DNA from: Planctomycetales bacterium
Lineage (GTDB): Bacteria > Planctomycetota > Planctomycetia > Planctomycetales > Planctomycetaceae
Reading direction: 5' to 3'
Assembly (NCBI GenBank): GCA_016235885.1
Contig: JACRIH010000446.1
Location: 1-36,343, forward strand
Length of the DNA: 36,343 nt
Shown: positions 16,291-24,883 of the stretch, piece after piece
Numbering within the stretch: position 1 is the stretch's first letter
How the letters are laid out: each line of letters begins with the position of its first letter
Program-made: the position numbers and the translations under genes
Notes under the pieces: generated by a model
What the model saw: the letters and a program-made list of their open reading frames with translations, nothing else
Databases searched by the model: none
Told to the model about the DNA's origin: nothing

Positions 16291-19200
16291 CTAGTTCCAC
16301 AACCGGGCGATGTCGTCGGTCAAGCCGGGTCCGAGTTGCATCCACAAAGTGTCGACATCGATATCGGCTTTCGCGCTTGTCGATGGCGTTCGACTGGTCG
16401 TTGGAGAATTCGTGGACGTGTTGGATTCGGACGCGGGGCGATTTCGCACGACACCGGGCGTTACGACAGCGGAGAGTTCGTCCACCAGACGTCCGCCGAG
16501 TTGGCTGAAATCGGGAGTGGCGACGGATACGGTTGTCAGGCTGTCGGCCAATGCCGGGGGAGCCGTCACCATCGCGCTCCGGGAACCGGCCACGCCAGTT
16601 CCGGATCGGGCGGCCACAATCACGGGCAGATCCGCAACGCCAATCGCGATCGGATACGCAAAGCCCAGGCGACTGTGTTGAACCCACGTTCCCAGACCCA
16701 ACACGGCGTTGCGTGTTTCGGCGCTCTCGGTGAACAGATGCGTTCCGGAGAGCGGATTGTACAGACGGAAGATTTCGACCGTGCCAGCGACCTGGCCCGC
16801 GTACATGAAGCCTTCGTCCCCTTCGTAGCGCCAGCCAATTGTTCCAAAGTCGGGTGACGTGGGCGGGACCAAACCCACCAGACGATCGCGTTCGGCGGCG
16901 TTGGTGGTGTAGTAGTGGAAGCCCCGTTGCAGGTTGTACAGCCGGTACACGGTCTGTGCTCCGGCGACCGCCTCGGTCACCACGGCAAAGCCGGCATTGT
17001 TCGTGGTTTCATCGCGATACCCGGCCGAGACCGCCGCGTTGAATTCCGCCAGAGATGTGGTGAAAAAATGGAAGTCGGCATTCGGGTTGTAGGATCGGCG
17101 GAAGCGACCCAAGTCCACGACCGACTGCACGGTGAGACGAAACGTGGTCGAGACGGAACTGTTGTCCGGACCGGTGGCCGTGACGGTGATGTCCGCGAAC
17201 CCGGATTGATTCGCGGAGGGCTGGATCTTCAGCGAGCTGAGCGCGGGGATGCCGGGATTCGTCGACGACCCAAACGTGACGTTTTGGACCGGCACCAGCA
17301 ACGGATTCGATGATGTCGCGGTCAGGGTGAACAGACCGGGCGAGGCCTGATTCGTCACCTGAAAATCAATCGGTCCCAAAGGCGAGTCTTCCAGAATGGT
17401 GTAGTCGGGAAGATCGGTGATGGTGAGATTCAGGCCGGCCGACTGGACTGTGAGTTGGAAGGTGTCGGCCGCCGCCCCGCCATTTCCATCGCCGACGGTG
17501 ACGGTCACCGTGTACGTGCCAGCCACGTTTGGCGGGGGAACCAGAGTCAGGTTGCGGTTCGCGCCCTGTCCCGTCACAAACACTGCGGGCCGCGGCAGAT
17601 TGTTGACACTGGTGATGTTGATGCTGACCGCCAGTGATCCCGCGGCCGTTTCCTGGTCGCCAATCGTGAACGGGAGTGGGCCGACTGTCGTATTCGCGTC
17701 CACAGTCGCATCAGCAATGTCCGTGATCGTCGGCAGATTGTTTTGGAAATTGACATTGAGCACGAATGGTTCGAGCGCCAGGCCACTGTCGGGATCGGTG
17801 ACCAGCACGTTGATCACGGCCGAGCCGACTTGATTGGGGGCCGGCGTGACGGTCACCGTGCGGCTGATTCCCGAGCCGCCGAAGACGATGTTTGCCACCG
17901 GCACGAGCGTGGGGTTGGTGGTGATCGCGCTGAGCAGCAACGTGGCCGGGTCCGATTCGGTGTCCCCCACATCGAACGAAATCGCGCCCGTCGGCGTGTT
18001 GTCAAACGTGGTCTGATCGGCGATGGCGGTGATCGTCGGCGGATCGTTGACCGGGTTGACAAACATACTGAACGTCTGTGTGTTCGTGATGTCGCCGTCA
18101 CTGACTTGGATCGAGATCCCCACGGTCGAACCGGACACGTTTGCGGACGGGGTAATGCTCAGAGTACGAGCGGTCCCAGTGCCGCCAAGGATCAGGTTGG
18201 CGTCGGGGATGTCCACCTGTGAGTCCGACGTAGCCGAGATTGTCAGGTTGCCGACGGGAGTTTCCACATCCCCAATGGTGAAGCTGATGACGCGTGTCGT
18301 GTCCTCGTCCATGGTCTGAGCGGGGATGTTCGAGATCGTCGGCGGATCGTTGACCGCTGTGACCGTCACGACGAACGTGTCAGAAAAGGAGGTCGATCCG
18401 TCGAAGACGCGGAGTGTGATCGTCGATGTACCGGACAGATTGGCGGCGGGAGTGATGGTCACCTGCCGGTTGGCACCGGTCCCGGTGACGACCACCTTCG
18501 AATTGGGGATCAGCGTGGTGTTGGAGGAAGTTCCCAGCACGAACAGATTGTTCAAGGGTGTTTCGAGGTCTCCCACAACGAAGTCGATCGGGCCGAGTGG
18601 CGTGTCCTCGGCGGTGGTCTGATTGCCGAGGTCGGTGATCGTGGGGGGATCGTTGACGGTAATCGGAATCACTTCGAAATCGCTCTGGCCGCCGACGTCG
18701 AAGGCTCGTACGGTCACGTTGTACGGCAGGGTGCTCCCCTGTGTGCTGTCCGGGGTCCACGTGAACACGCCGGTGGACATGTCGATCGTGGCTCCGGCCG
18801 GTGCGTTCTGTAAATCAAAGAACACCTGTTCGCCATCCGGGTCGGTGGCCCCGGCGATAAAGCGGACCTGCTCCCCTTCATTAAGAGACCGGGGGCCGAT
18901 GTTGGCCAGCAGCGGCGGGTCGTTGACCGGGTTCACCGTGAGCGTGAACGCGGTGGACGCGAAGGCTCCGCTGAGGTCGGTGACACGCACCGTGATGATG
19001 GCCGTCCCGCTTTGATTCGGAGTGGGGGTGATCGTGAGCGTGCGGTTACCACCGCTTCCGCCGAACTGGATTCCGTTCGGAGCAACCAAGACGGAATTGG
19101 AAGACGTGGCGCTGACAATCAACGAAGCGAGAGCCGTTTCCGCATCATTGATCGTGAAGGGGATGGCGTTCGTGAGCGCGTCTTCATTCGTGGAGAGGTT

Positions 19201-20967
19201 GGCGATCGGTGAGATGGTGGGAGGCGTGTTTCCCGGAACAGTGATGGCGATTTGCACCGTGTCACTGATGACTCCCGAGTCGCGCACGAAAATGTCGGTG
19301 GCGCCGTTCGTGTCGCTGGCAACGAGCGTCGTCGCGCCGGAAGTGAATACCGCGACGCGACCGTCGGCGGACAGCGCGGAATTCCGGTCGATGAAAGAAG
19401 CATCAGCGTACGCAAAATTGACTTCGTTGCCCGCCGAATCAACACTGATTCGTGTCGTATCGCCGGTTTGTCGGTCGTGCAGGAACAAGTCCAAGCTTCC
19501 ATTGGCGTCGCCGGTCACAAGGTTCGTGGCTTCGGAATCGAACAGCACAAACCTCCCGTCGGCCGAAAAGTGCGGGCGATCATTCCCCGACCTTCCGTTC
19601 CCCTGGGCGCCGGTCGAACTGACCGACACTCGTGTGGTCTGGCCCGTTTGCAGATCGCGGACGAACACATCGTATTCGCCATTCGTATCGCCGGCGACGA
19701 GCGATGCGGAGTTGGATGTGAACCCAACATGCCGGCCATCCGCCGACAGTGACACATTCGAATAGAACGCGTTGCCACCCGAGATGCCGCCGGAACCAAC
19801 CGAAGCAATCGTCGTCTGTCCGGTCTGCCGGTCGTGAACAAACACATCGCTAAAAATGTTGCCGTCATTGAGCACCAGATCGTTGGCGCTGCTGTGGAAC
19901 GCCACGTAGCGACCATCTCCCGACATGGCGGGCGTTTCAAAGAAGTCTGCCCCGGAACTCACCTGCACGCCGCCGGACGTGACCGACACGCGAGTGGTCT
20001 GTCCCGTCTGCGTGTCGCGAACGAAGACATCCGCCTCGTTGTTGGTGTCGTTGAGCACCAGATTGCTTGCCGCCGAGACAAACGCGACATAGCGGCCGTC
20101 GGAGGAAATTGCCGGGGCGTGGAACCCGGACTGTCCCTGGTTCGCTTCGTTCCCGTTGGGGTCCACATTGATTCGTGTGATGCTCCCTGTCTGACGATCC
20201 TTCAAAAAAATATCGGTTGTCCCAGTGAGGTCGTTCGGAACGAGGTTCGTTGCGTTCGACAGAAACGCCACGTAACGGCCGTCTGCCGAGATCGTCGGAT
20301 TGAACGAGACGAAATTGGAAATGATGCCGCCAGCATTTCGCGATACGAGTTCGATGGCCCCGGTTTGCCGATCCTTCACGAACACATCGGAAAAGATGTT
20401 CGTGTCATCGGGCACCAAATCGTTGGAGGTCGAGGTGAAGGCAATATACCGACCATCCGCCGAGATCGATGGTGTCTCCGAAGTCCCGGTCCCCTGCCCA
20501 CCATTCGCGTTGACGGAGACACGCGACGTGGAATTCAACGTGGAGCCATCCGACACATCGAAGTCGAAGCTGTCGTTGGTGGTGACGAGACCGCCGTGAA
20601 CATACTTCAAACTGTTGTTGTTGACGTCCTGTTGCGTGAACAGGTTTCCCACCGCCATGTTGATACCGTTCAACTGCAGGTTGCCGTTGGCCGGAACGGA
20701 CTGCAACGAGTACACCAGTTGCACGGGCGTGCTATCAGTATCAGTCGTCAGTAGTTGACCATTGGTGACCGTGAACATCCCGCCGGACACCACGGAAAAT
20801 CCGGAGTTGATTTGCAGCACGGGAGCAGCCAGCAGATCGCGGCGTTCGAGGTGTTCCACGGCATTCCATGCGATTCGCCGTGCGCGCCGCCCGGCGCGCG
20901 ACGTCCCGCGTCCCCAAGCAGCCAACCAACGATCTCCGACCCATTTCAGCGAACGAGCAAACGGCAT
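16291..20967 (-). CDS. LEPR-XLL secreted protein with propeller, Ig-like and DUF5648-like domains
   Basis: This 1558-residue surface or secreted protein has LERRDLLA at residues 40-47. A cadherin-like/CSPG-type segment (about 50-150) precedes seven WD40/TolB-like propeller blades (about 155-565). Each blade has SADGRYVAF, a DTN-type acidic loop, then DVFVRD.QTG.T.R.SV. Eight Ig-like or cadherin-like domains follow (about 580-1280), most opening NDPPTI or similar; the second is He_PIG-like. A DUF5648-like region (about 1290-1445) has repeated YNP...FHFFTT and RLYN.. ..H.(Y/F)T. motifs, then a Ser/Thr-rich tail. The ATG at 20967 is preferred over an in-frame start at 21183, because the upstream extension runs through a dispersed palindrome and does not look like coding sequence. 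Inferred role: adhesion or extracellular matrix. No catalytic residues seen. Confidence 0.9.
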   Translation of the reverse strand: MPFARSLKWVGDRWLAAWGRGTSRAGRRARRIAWNAVEHLERRDLLAAPVLQINSGFSVVSGGMFTVTNGQLLTTDTDSTPVQLVYSLQSVPANGNLQLNGINMAVGNLFTQQDVNNNSLKYVHGGLVTTNDSFDFDVSDGSTLNSTSRVSVNANGGQGTGTSETPSISADGRYIAFTSTSNDLVPDDTNIFSDVFVKDRQTGAIELVSRNAGGIISNFVSFNPTISADGRYVAFLSNATNLVPNDLTGTTDIFLKDRQTGSITRINVDPNGNEANQGQSGFHAPAISSDGRYVAFVSAASNLVLNDTNNEADVFVRDTQTGQTTRVSVTSGGVQVSSGADFFETPAMSGDGRYVAFHSSANDLVLNDGNIFSDVFVHDRQTGQTTIASVGSGGISGGNAFYSNVSLSADGRHVGFTSNSASLVAGDTNGEYDVFVRDLQTGQTTRVSVSSTGAQGNGRSGNDRPHFSADGRFVLFDSEATNLVTGDANGSLDLFLHDRQTGDTTRISVDSAGNEVNFAYADASFIDRNSALSADGRVAVFTSGATTLVASDTNGATDIFVRDSGVISDTVQIAITVPGNTPPTISPIANLSTNEDALTNAIPFTINDAETALASLIVSATSSNSVLVAPNGIQFGGSGGNRTLTITPTPNQSGTAIITVRVTDLSGAFASTAFTLTVNPVNDPPLLANIGPRSLNEGEQVRFIAGATDPDGEQVFFDLQNAPAGATIDMSTGVFTWTPDSTQGSTLPYNVTVRAFDVGGQSDFEVIPITVNDPPTITDLGNQTTAEDTPLGPIDFVVGDLETPLNNLFVLGTSSNTTLIPNSKVVVTGTGANRQVTITPAANLSGTSTITLRVFDGSTSFSDTFVVTVTAVNDPPTISNIPAQTMDEDTTRVISFTIGDVETPVGNLTISATSDSQVDIPDANLILGGTGTARTLSITPSANVSGSTVGISIQVSDGDITNTQTFSMFVNPVNDPPTITAIADQTTFDNTPTGAISFDVGDTESDPATLLLSAITTNPTLVPVANIVFGGSGISRTVTVTPAPNQVGSAVINVLVTDPDSGLALEPFVLNVNFQNNLPTITDIADATVDANTTVGPLPFTIGDQETAAGSLAVSINITSVNNLPRPAVFVTGQGANRNLTLVPPPNVAGTYTVTVTVGDGNGGAAADTFQLTVQSAGLNLTITDLPDYTILEDSPLGPIDFQVTNQASPGLFTLTATSSNPLLVPVQNVTFGSSTNPGIPALSSLKIQPSANQSGFADITVTATGPDNSSVSTTFRLTVQSVVDLGRFRRSYNPNADFHFFTTSLAEFNAAVSAGYRDETTNNAGFAVVTEAVAGAQTVYRLYNLQRGFHYYTTNAAERDRLVGLVPPTSPDFGTIGWRYEGDEGFMYAGQVAGTVEIFRLYNPLSGTHLFTESAETRNAVLGLGTWVQHSRLGFAYPIAIGVADLPVIVAARSGTGVAGSRSAMVTAPPALADSLTTVSVATPDFSQLGGRLVDELSAVVTPGVVRNRPASESNTSTNSPTTSRTPSTSAKADIDVDTLWMQLGPGLTDDIARLWN
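19270..20500 (-). repeat. Seven propeller-blade coding repeats
   Basis: SADGR-type motifs recur at about 175-195-bp spacing (plus-strand landmarks near 19361, 19556, 19736, 19910, 20097, 20280 and 20453). Seven units are enough for one closed beta-propeller. Each carries a D-x-N or D-x-x-G acidic loop that could bind calcium. Confidence 0.75.
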
Positions 20968-21360
20968 CACGGCATGGTCCTCGGGAAGATTCAAACGAAT
21001 ATCACAGTCGCAGGATGGGGACGCTTCCCCGGGCTCTCGTGTGGCGACGGGCAGAAGTGCTCGTCCTACAAAACGCCACGCAATCGGGCCAAAGTTAAAC
21101 CCCCCACTTGTCGATTCAGGTCGCACAAAATGCCCACCCGGTGTGACCGGGCCAGCGGCACGGAGTCCCCCGACATGGCGCAAGGGGGCGTCACTTCCTC
21201 ATCGGAACAGAGCCGCCACGGGAATGAGAACTCCACCAACCTAGCGCGGCTTCCGACGCTTGTCCATGCGGGATTCTCAGGTTTTTCCGCAAACGCGGCC
21301 TCACAGGTGGCAACTCGGCGATCAGAGATCGCACGTACCGATCAACGGTCGTGCGATCCG
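20968..21360. other. Intergenic region upstream of the second LEPR-XLL gene
   Basis: These 393 bp lie between the LEPR-XLL gene start (20967) and the enolase-family gene stop (21361), both minus strand. It should hold the LEPR promoter and the enolase gene terminator. Apart from the small palindrome at 21046-21069 I see no gene or RNA. Confidence 0.5.
21046..21069. repeat. Short palindromic dispersed repeat
   Basis: GACGGGCA-GAAG-TGCTCGTC forms an eight-base stem with one mismatch, followed by CTAC. The minus-strand wording GTAGGACGAGCA...TGCCCGTC matches a common planctomycete intergenic repeat. It lies 79 bp upstream of the chosen LEPR start, arguing against translation of the upstream extension. 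Confidence 0.55.
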
Positions 21361-22617
21361 CTACGGCTTGCGAGCGTATTTCTTGACCACGTCTTCGAGA
21401 ATCTCCACTCCCAGTCCGGGGCCGGTCGGGATTCGCACGTAGCCTTGTTCCACCTTGACCGGCTGGCGGACGATCTCGTCGCGAAATGGGTTTTCGTAGG
21501 TATCGAGTTCGAGCATCGGTTCGTCGCTCGTGAAGCCCCAAGTGTCGTGGGGCAGCAGGGCGTGGATCTGGAGTGTCGCGGCGATCGTCAACGCTCCGCC
21601 CCAACAATGCGGGACGCACTGCATGCTGAACAGTCGAGCCATCTCGGCGATGAATAGCACCTCGGCCACGCCACCACACAAGGAAACGTCGGGCTGGATG
21701 ATGTCGAACGCCCGGTCGACAATCAGTTGCCGTGCCGACCCTCGCGAATCCAACACTTCGCCCCCCGCGATGGCGATGTCCAGCGAATGCGTCAGTTCGA
21801 CGTAGCCGGCATAGTGATTGGCCTGCGGCAACGGTTCCTCGAAGCAGTAGAAGTTTAGCTTCTCCAACTCCTTGCCAAACTTCACTGCCGCGGGCAACGT
21901 GAAAGCACCGTTACCGTCGGTGAGCAGGCGGATGTCGGGGCCAACGGTTTCGCGGACCTTGCTCAACACGGCCAGATCGCGCTTCGGTTCGTTGCGACCG
22001 GTCCGCAGCTTGATGGCTCGAAAGCCGCGTGCGATCAAATCCTTGGCCTCGGCGGGAAACTGATCTTCGGTGCGAATGCCTTCCGTGTAGTTCATCGCGG
22101 CGGCATACGCGGGGACTTTGTCGCGGACGCGACCGCCGTACATGTCTGCGATGGACTGGTTGAGTGCCTTGCCACGCACGTCGTGCAGCGCCACATCGAC
22201 ACCCGCGACCGCCCGGCCATCACCGAAATTCGCGCCCCACAATTTCCGCCAGAGTTGGCGATGCTCCAGCGGGTTTTTGCCGAGCAGCATGGGTTTCAGG
22301 TGATCCTCAATGATCCCCCGCGTGCCGCCGACATCGGCCGTCTCACCCCAGCCGACGATGCCGCTGTCCGTCGTGATCTTCACCAGCAGCGCTTCGCGGA
22401 ATCCGTACAACGCCGTCGACGGCCCGATGGCTCGCGGCAGCTTGTGTTGCAGCGCGAACGTTTCGACTTTCGTAATCTTCAGCGAACTCGGTTTGGCTTC
22501 GGCTTCGCCAGCCGCGTCGGCGTGCGCCGCGCTCATCAACAGCCCGGAAGCCACACCCAGACAGCCTGCGGTTCCGGATCGGATCAAGAAGTCGCGTCGA
22601 TGAACTGCGGATGACAT
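21361..22617 (-). CDS. Tat-exported enolase-superfamily (mandelate racemase/muconate lactonizing) enzyme
   Basis: This 418-residue protein probably dehydrates or racemises a sugar acid or similar carboxylate. The start at 22617 follows AGGAGA. The N-terminus has a twin-arginine signal (RRDFLIRSG plus a hydrophobic stretch), so export is likely. The barrel shows the mandelate-racemase set: a KxR (IKLRTG) where KxK is usual, metal ligands Asp in TDGNG, Glu in FEEP and Glu in GGE, then Asp in QPDVSLCGG, His in PHCWGG and Glu in LELD. The His/Asp dyad places it in the mandelate-racemase-like subgroup. Exact substrate is unknown; sugar-acid dehydratase is the best guess given nearby DHDPS-family, dehydrogenase and lactonase genes. 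It is divergent from the first DHDPS-family gene. Confidence 0.9.
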   Translation of the reverse strand: MSSAVHRRDFLIRSGTAGCLGVASGLLMSAAHADAAGEAEAKPSSLKITKVETFALQHKLPRAIGPSTALYGFREALLVKITTDSGIVGWGETADVGGTRGIIEDHLKPMLLGKNPLEHRQLWRKLWGANFGDGRAVAGVDVALHDVRGKALNQSIADMYGGRVRDKVPAYAAAMNYTEGIRTEDQFPAEAKDLIARGFRAIKLRTGRNEPKRDLAVLSKVRETVGPDIRLLTDGNGAFTLPAAVKFGKELEKLNFYCFEEPLPQANHYAGYVELTHSLDIAIAGGEVLDSRGSARQLIVDRAFDIIQPDVSLCGGVAEVLFIAEMARLFSMQCVPHCWGGALTIAATLQIHALLPHDTWGFTSDEPMLELDTYENPFRDEIVRQPVKVEQGYVRIPTGPGLGVEILEDVVKKYARKP

Positions 22618-22917
22618 GCTGTTCTCCTGAGAAGCCAAGGTCGGACGGAGGAAACGCCTGAAAACGCCCACACAGCGGGCGACTCCACGCTGAGGTGCAT
22701 CCTTGAAGGATCGCCGGTAAATTAGCCAGACAGTAACCGAGTCATGTGGTGGATCAAAGTCCCGATGGGGGCATGCCACAATCTCCCAGCAACTCGCGGT
22801 AGCCCGAGCCCTTGTGGCTCGTTCGATTGTCGCGTGGCCGCGAATCGTCCAGGCCACAAGGGCCTGGGCTACAGGATTCGGAAATTGCTGTCATGCGGTC
22901 AAGTTGGAGCTGTCCTT
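22618..22917. other. Divergent region between enolase-family and DHDPS-family genes
   Basis: These 300 bp contain the 5' regions of two divergent genes and a palindrome at 22799-22872. I see no gene. An in-frame upstream extension of the DHDPS gene (to 22744) crosses the palindrome and is judged non-coding. Confidence 0.5.
22799..22872. repeat. Palindromic repeat, copy 1 of a two-copy family
   Basis: The left arm GTAGCCCGAGCCCTTGTGGC (22799 on) pairs with the right arm AGGCCACAAGGGCCTGGGCT (22851 on) around a loop of about 29 bp. A second copy in the opposite orientation lies at 27474-27551. It sits 46 bp upstream of the DHDPS-family start. Confidence 0.75.
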
Positions 22918-23835
22918 ATGAAACGCTATCCCGCCAGCATCCTCTGCACCTGTGTTGTGCCGTGGGACGAGAACGGTGAGTTCCTCGAAGGCCTGTTCGT
23001 CGACGAGGTGCAGCGGATGCTGAAAACGACCCGGCATCTGTACATCTTCGGCACGGCGGGCGAGGGGCATGTCGTCAGCAATCGGCAGTTCAAGCGGATC
23101 ACGCAAGTGTTTCACGACACGATGGCTGCCGCCGGGGCCGAGGCGATGGTCGGCGTCATCAGCCTGTCTCTGCCGACAATCATCGAGCGAATCGAATTGG
23201 CTCGCGAGATGGGTGTGCGACAGTTCCAGATTTCACTGCCGAGCTGGGGAGCGCTCACCGACGACGAAGTGCGGACGTTCTTTCAAGCAGTCTGCGGTGG
23301 TTTTCGCGATTGTCAGTTCCTGCACTACAACCTGATGCGAACCAAACGGCTCATCGCGCCGGAACTTTATGCCGAGTTGGCCGAGAAACATCCCAACTTC
23401 GTCGGCACCAAGAACTGCACGGATTCGATGGACCGGCTGCGCGGCTTGATGACTCTGTCACCACAGCTTCAACATTTTCCCGGCGAGGTCGGCTACATCT
23501 ACGCCAGCCAACTGGGCGAGTGCGGCTTGCTGGCCTCGCTCGCGTCGAATGCCACGGCGCTGCACGAGTTCTTCGATGCCGGCCGGCGAAGTGATCTGCC
23601 ACGGCTGCTCGAAAGATACGCGGAAATCGCCGCCATCTTTCAGGAACTCATCGCCGCAGTTGGTCCGAACGCACACATCGACTCGGCGTACGACAAAGTG
23701 CTGTGGAAGCTGCAAGACGAACGCTTCCCGTTGCGATTGCTGCCCCCGTATGTCGGCGCGACCGACGCCGCGTTCCAACGCTTCGCCGAGTTCGTGCGGA
23801 CCAAGTGCCCACGCTGGACACCGGAACCGACGTAA
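22918..23835 (+). CDS. DHDPS/N-acetylneuraminate-lyase family protein (A)
   Basis: This 305-residue TIM-barrel enzyme belongs to the dihydrodipicolinate synthase/NAL superfamily, which makes or splits C-C bonds next to a keto acid through a Lys Schiff base. The Lys is in FVGTKNCTD; the Tyr is in FLHYNLMR. The GTTGE-type carboxylate-binding motif reads GTAGEG. The start at 22918 has GGAG eight bases upstream. Length is normal. No signal peptide is evident, so it is probably cytoplasmic. It is unlikely to be biosynthetic DapA, because no other lysine gene is nearby while a sugar-acid-type enolase, oxidoreductase and MFS carrier are. A keto-deoxy sugar-acid aldolase or dehydratase is plausible; the substrate is unproven. 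Confidence 0.88.
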   Translation: MKRYPASILCTCVVPWDENGEFLEGLFVDEVQRMLKTTRHLYIFGTAGEGHVVSNRQFKRITQVFHDTMAAAGAEAMVGVISLSLPTIIERIELAREMGVRQFQISLPSWGALTDDEVRTFFQAVCGGFRDCQFLHYNLMRTKRLIAPELYAELAEKHPNFVGTKNCTDSMDRLRGLMTLSPQLQHFPGEVGYIYASQLGECGLLASLASNATALHEFFDAGRRSDLPRLLERYAEIAAIFQELIAAVGPNAHIDSAYDKVLWKLQDERFPLRLLPPYVGATDAAFQRFAEFVRTKCPRWTPEPT

Positions 23836-23840
23836 ATGAG

Positions 23841-23903
23841 GAACACTAATCCTCGCTAATCAACGCTGATCGAGATTAGCGAAGATCAGTGTCGATTAGT
23901 GTT
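23841..23903. repeat. Palindrome at convergent gene ends
   Basis: GAACACTAATC (23841 on) pairs with GATTAGTGTTC (ending 23903), and inner CGCTAATC pairs with GATTAGCG. The stem lies between the stops of the two convergent DHDPS-family genes (23835 and 23921), so it can end both transcripts. Confidence 0.7.
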
Positions 23904-23920
23904 CTCTCATTCCTGTTCGT

Positions 23921-24862
23921 TCAGCTCACATACGGAACGCCGATGCGTTTCAACAGTTCACGCAGCTCCGCCCGTTCTTCGGCGTTGAGAGACCGGGTGG
24001 GCAGGCGATTTGGTCCGCCGGGTCGGCCGCACAGTTCGAGTGCCGCTTTGACAACCGGGCTTTCGGCGGCCGTGCGATCCCACATTTTCGAGCGGAAGTC
24101 GCTCCACGGCCATTTCGCCGTCGTCTGCATGCGCTGCGCGACGACGTAGTCGCCGGCTTCAAGTCGCTTCCACATTTCGACCTGGTGCTCCGGCCAGATC
24201 GTCGCCAGATGCGTGATGAATCCCGTGCCGCCGAGCATGTGATTCATGACGGCCAGACCCTGATTATCCACAACGGCAAACCGATCGGCGAATCGATGGA
24301 CGCCACGCACGTAGCTGTAGCCGCCGTCCGGTGTAGACCATTTCAACGACACGCAGCGCGGCAATTCGGCCAGCCGGTCGACCTGTTCGAGCGACAGGTT
24401 GTACCCTTCCCAATGCGTGTTGTAGATCATCAGGCCGATGCGACTGGTGGCCTCATGCACGGCTTGGAAGTATCGCAGACAGTCCTCGTCGCTCGAGGCG
24501 TAATAGTATCCGGCGCTCATTTGAACCGCGTCAGCTCCGATCTCCTCGGCCCACTGGGCCATCGCGATCGAGACGGCCGGGTTTGTGTCCTGAGCACCGA
24601 CAATGACCGGCACTTGGCCTTGCGCCGCTTCGACAATCGTCCGTGCGGTCGCCTTGCGTTCGTCCAACGTCAGCATCGGGAAATCGCCGCCAGCACCGAC
24701 GGCCAGCAGCACCCCCTGGCCGTGCGTGATGCCGCGGTCGATCACGAATCGCACGTTCTCACGAATGGCCGCGTGGTCAATCGACAGATCATTGTTGAGA
24801 TTCGTGATGACCGGAATCATCGGGCCACGAAGTGTGCGTTTGATTTCAGCGATGTCGGGCAT
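23921..24862 (-). CDS. DHDPS/N-acetylneuraminate-lyase family protein (B)
   Basis: This is a second, diverged member of the Schiff-base aldolase/lyase superfamily, 313 residues. The Lys is in VSLKWSTPD and the Tyr in LMIYNTHW. The usual GTTGE motif is replaced by GAGGDF, so the carboxylate pocket differs from family member A. The ATG at 24862 follows AAGGA six bases upstream. It lies 21 bp downstream of the Gfo/Idh/MocA oxidoreductase on the same strand, so the two are probably co-transcribed, which suggests consecutive steps of one pathway. It converges on gene A. No signal peptide. Substrate unknown. Confidence 0.88.
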   Translation of the reverse strand: MPDIAEIKRTLRGPMIPVITNLNNDLSIDHAAIRENVRFVIDRGITHGQGVLLAVGAGGDFPMLTLDERKATARTIVEAAQGQVPVIVGAQDTNPAVSIAMAQWAEEIGADAVQMSAGYYYASSDEDCLRYFQAVHEATSRIGLMIYNTHWEGYNLSLEQVDRLAELPRCVSLKWSTPDGGYSYVRGVHRFADRFAVVDNQGLAVMNHMLGGTGFITHLATIWPEHQVEMWKRLEAGDYVVAQRMQTTAKWPWSDFRSKMWDRTAAESPVVKAALELCGRPGGPNRLPTRSLNAEERAELRELLKRIGVPYVS

Positions 24863-24883
24863 GGGTTGTCCTTTGCTTCAAAG

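Noticed and set aside
20968-21183. N-terminal extension of the second LEPR-XLL protein to 21183
   Set aside because: The extension translates a dispersed palindrome (21046-21069) and low-complexity sequence; in the family the LEPR-XLL motif is near the N-terminus, which fits the start at 20967.
22618-22857. N-terminal extension of the enolase-family protein
   Set aside because: The Tat signal follows directly after the ATG at 22617, which has AGGAGA upstream; an 80-residue extension would bury the signal.
22918-24862. Lysine-biosynthesis dapA pair
   Set aside because: Both have the family Lys and Tyr, but no lysine-pathway neighbour is present, and the second lacks the usual GTTGE-type motif. 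A catabolic role fits the surroundings better.
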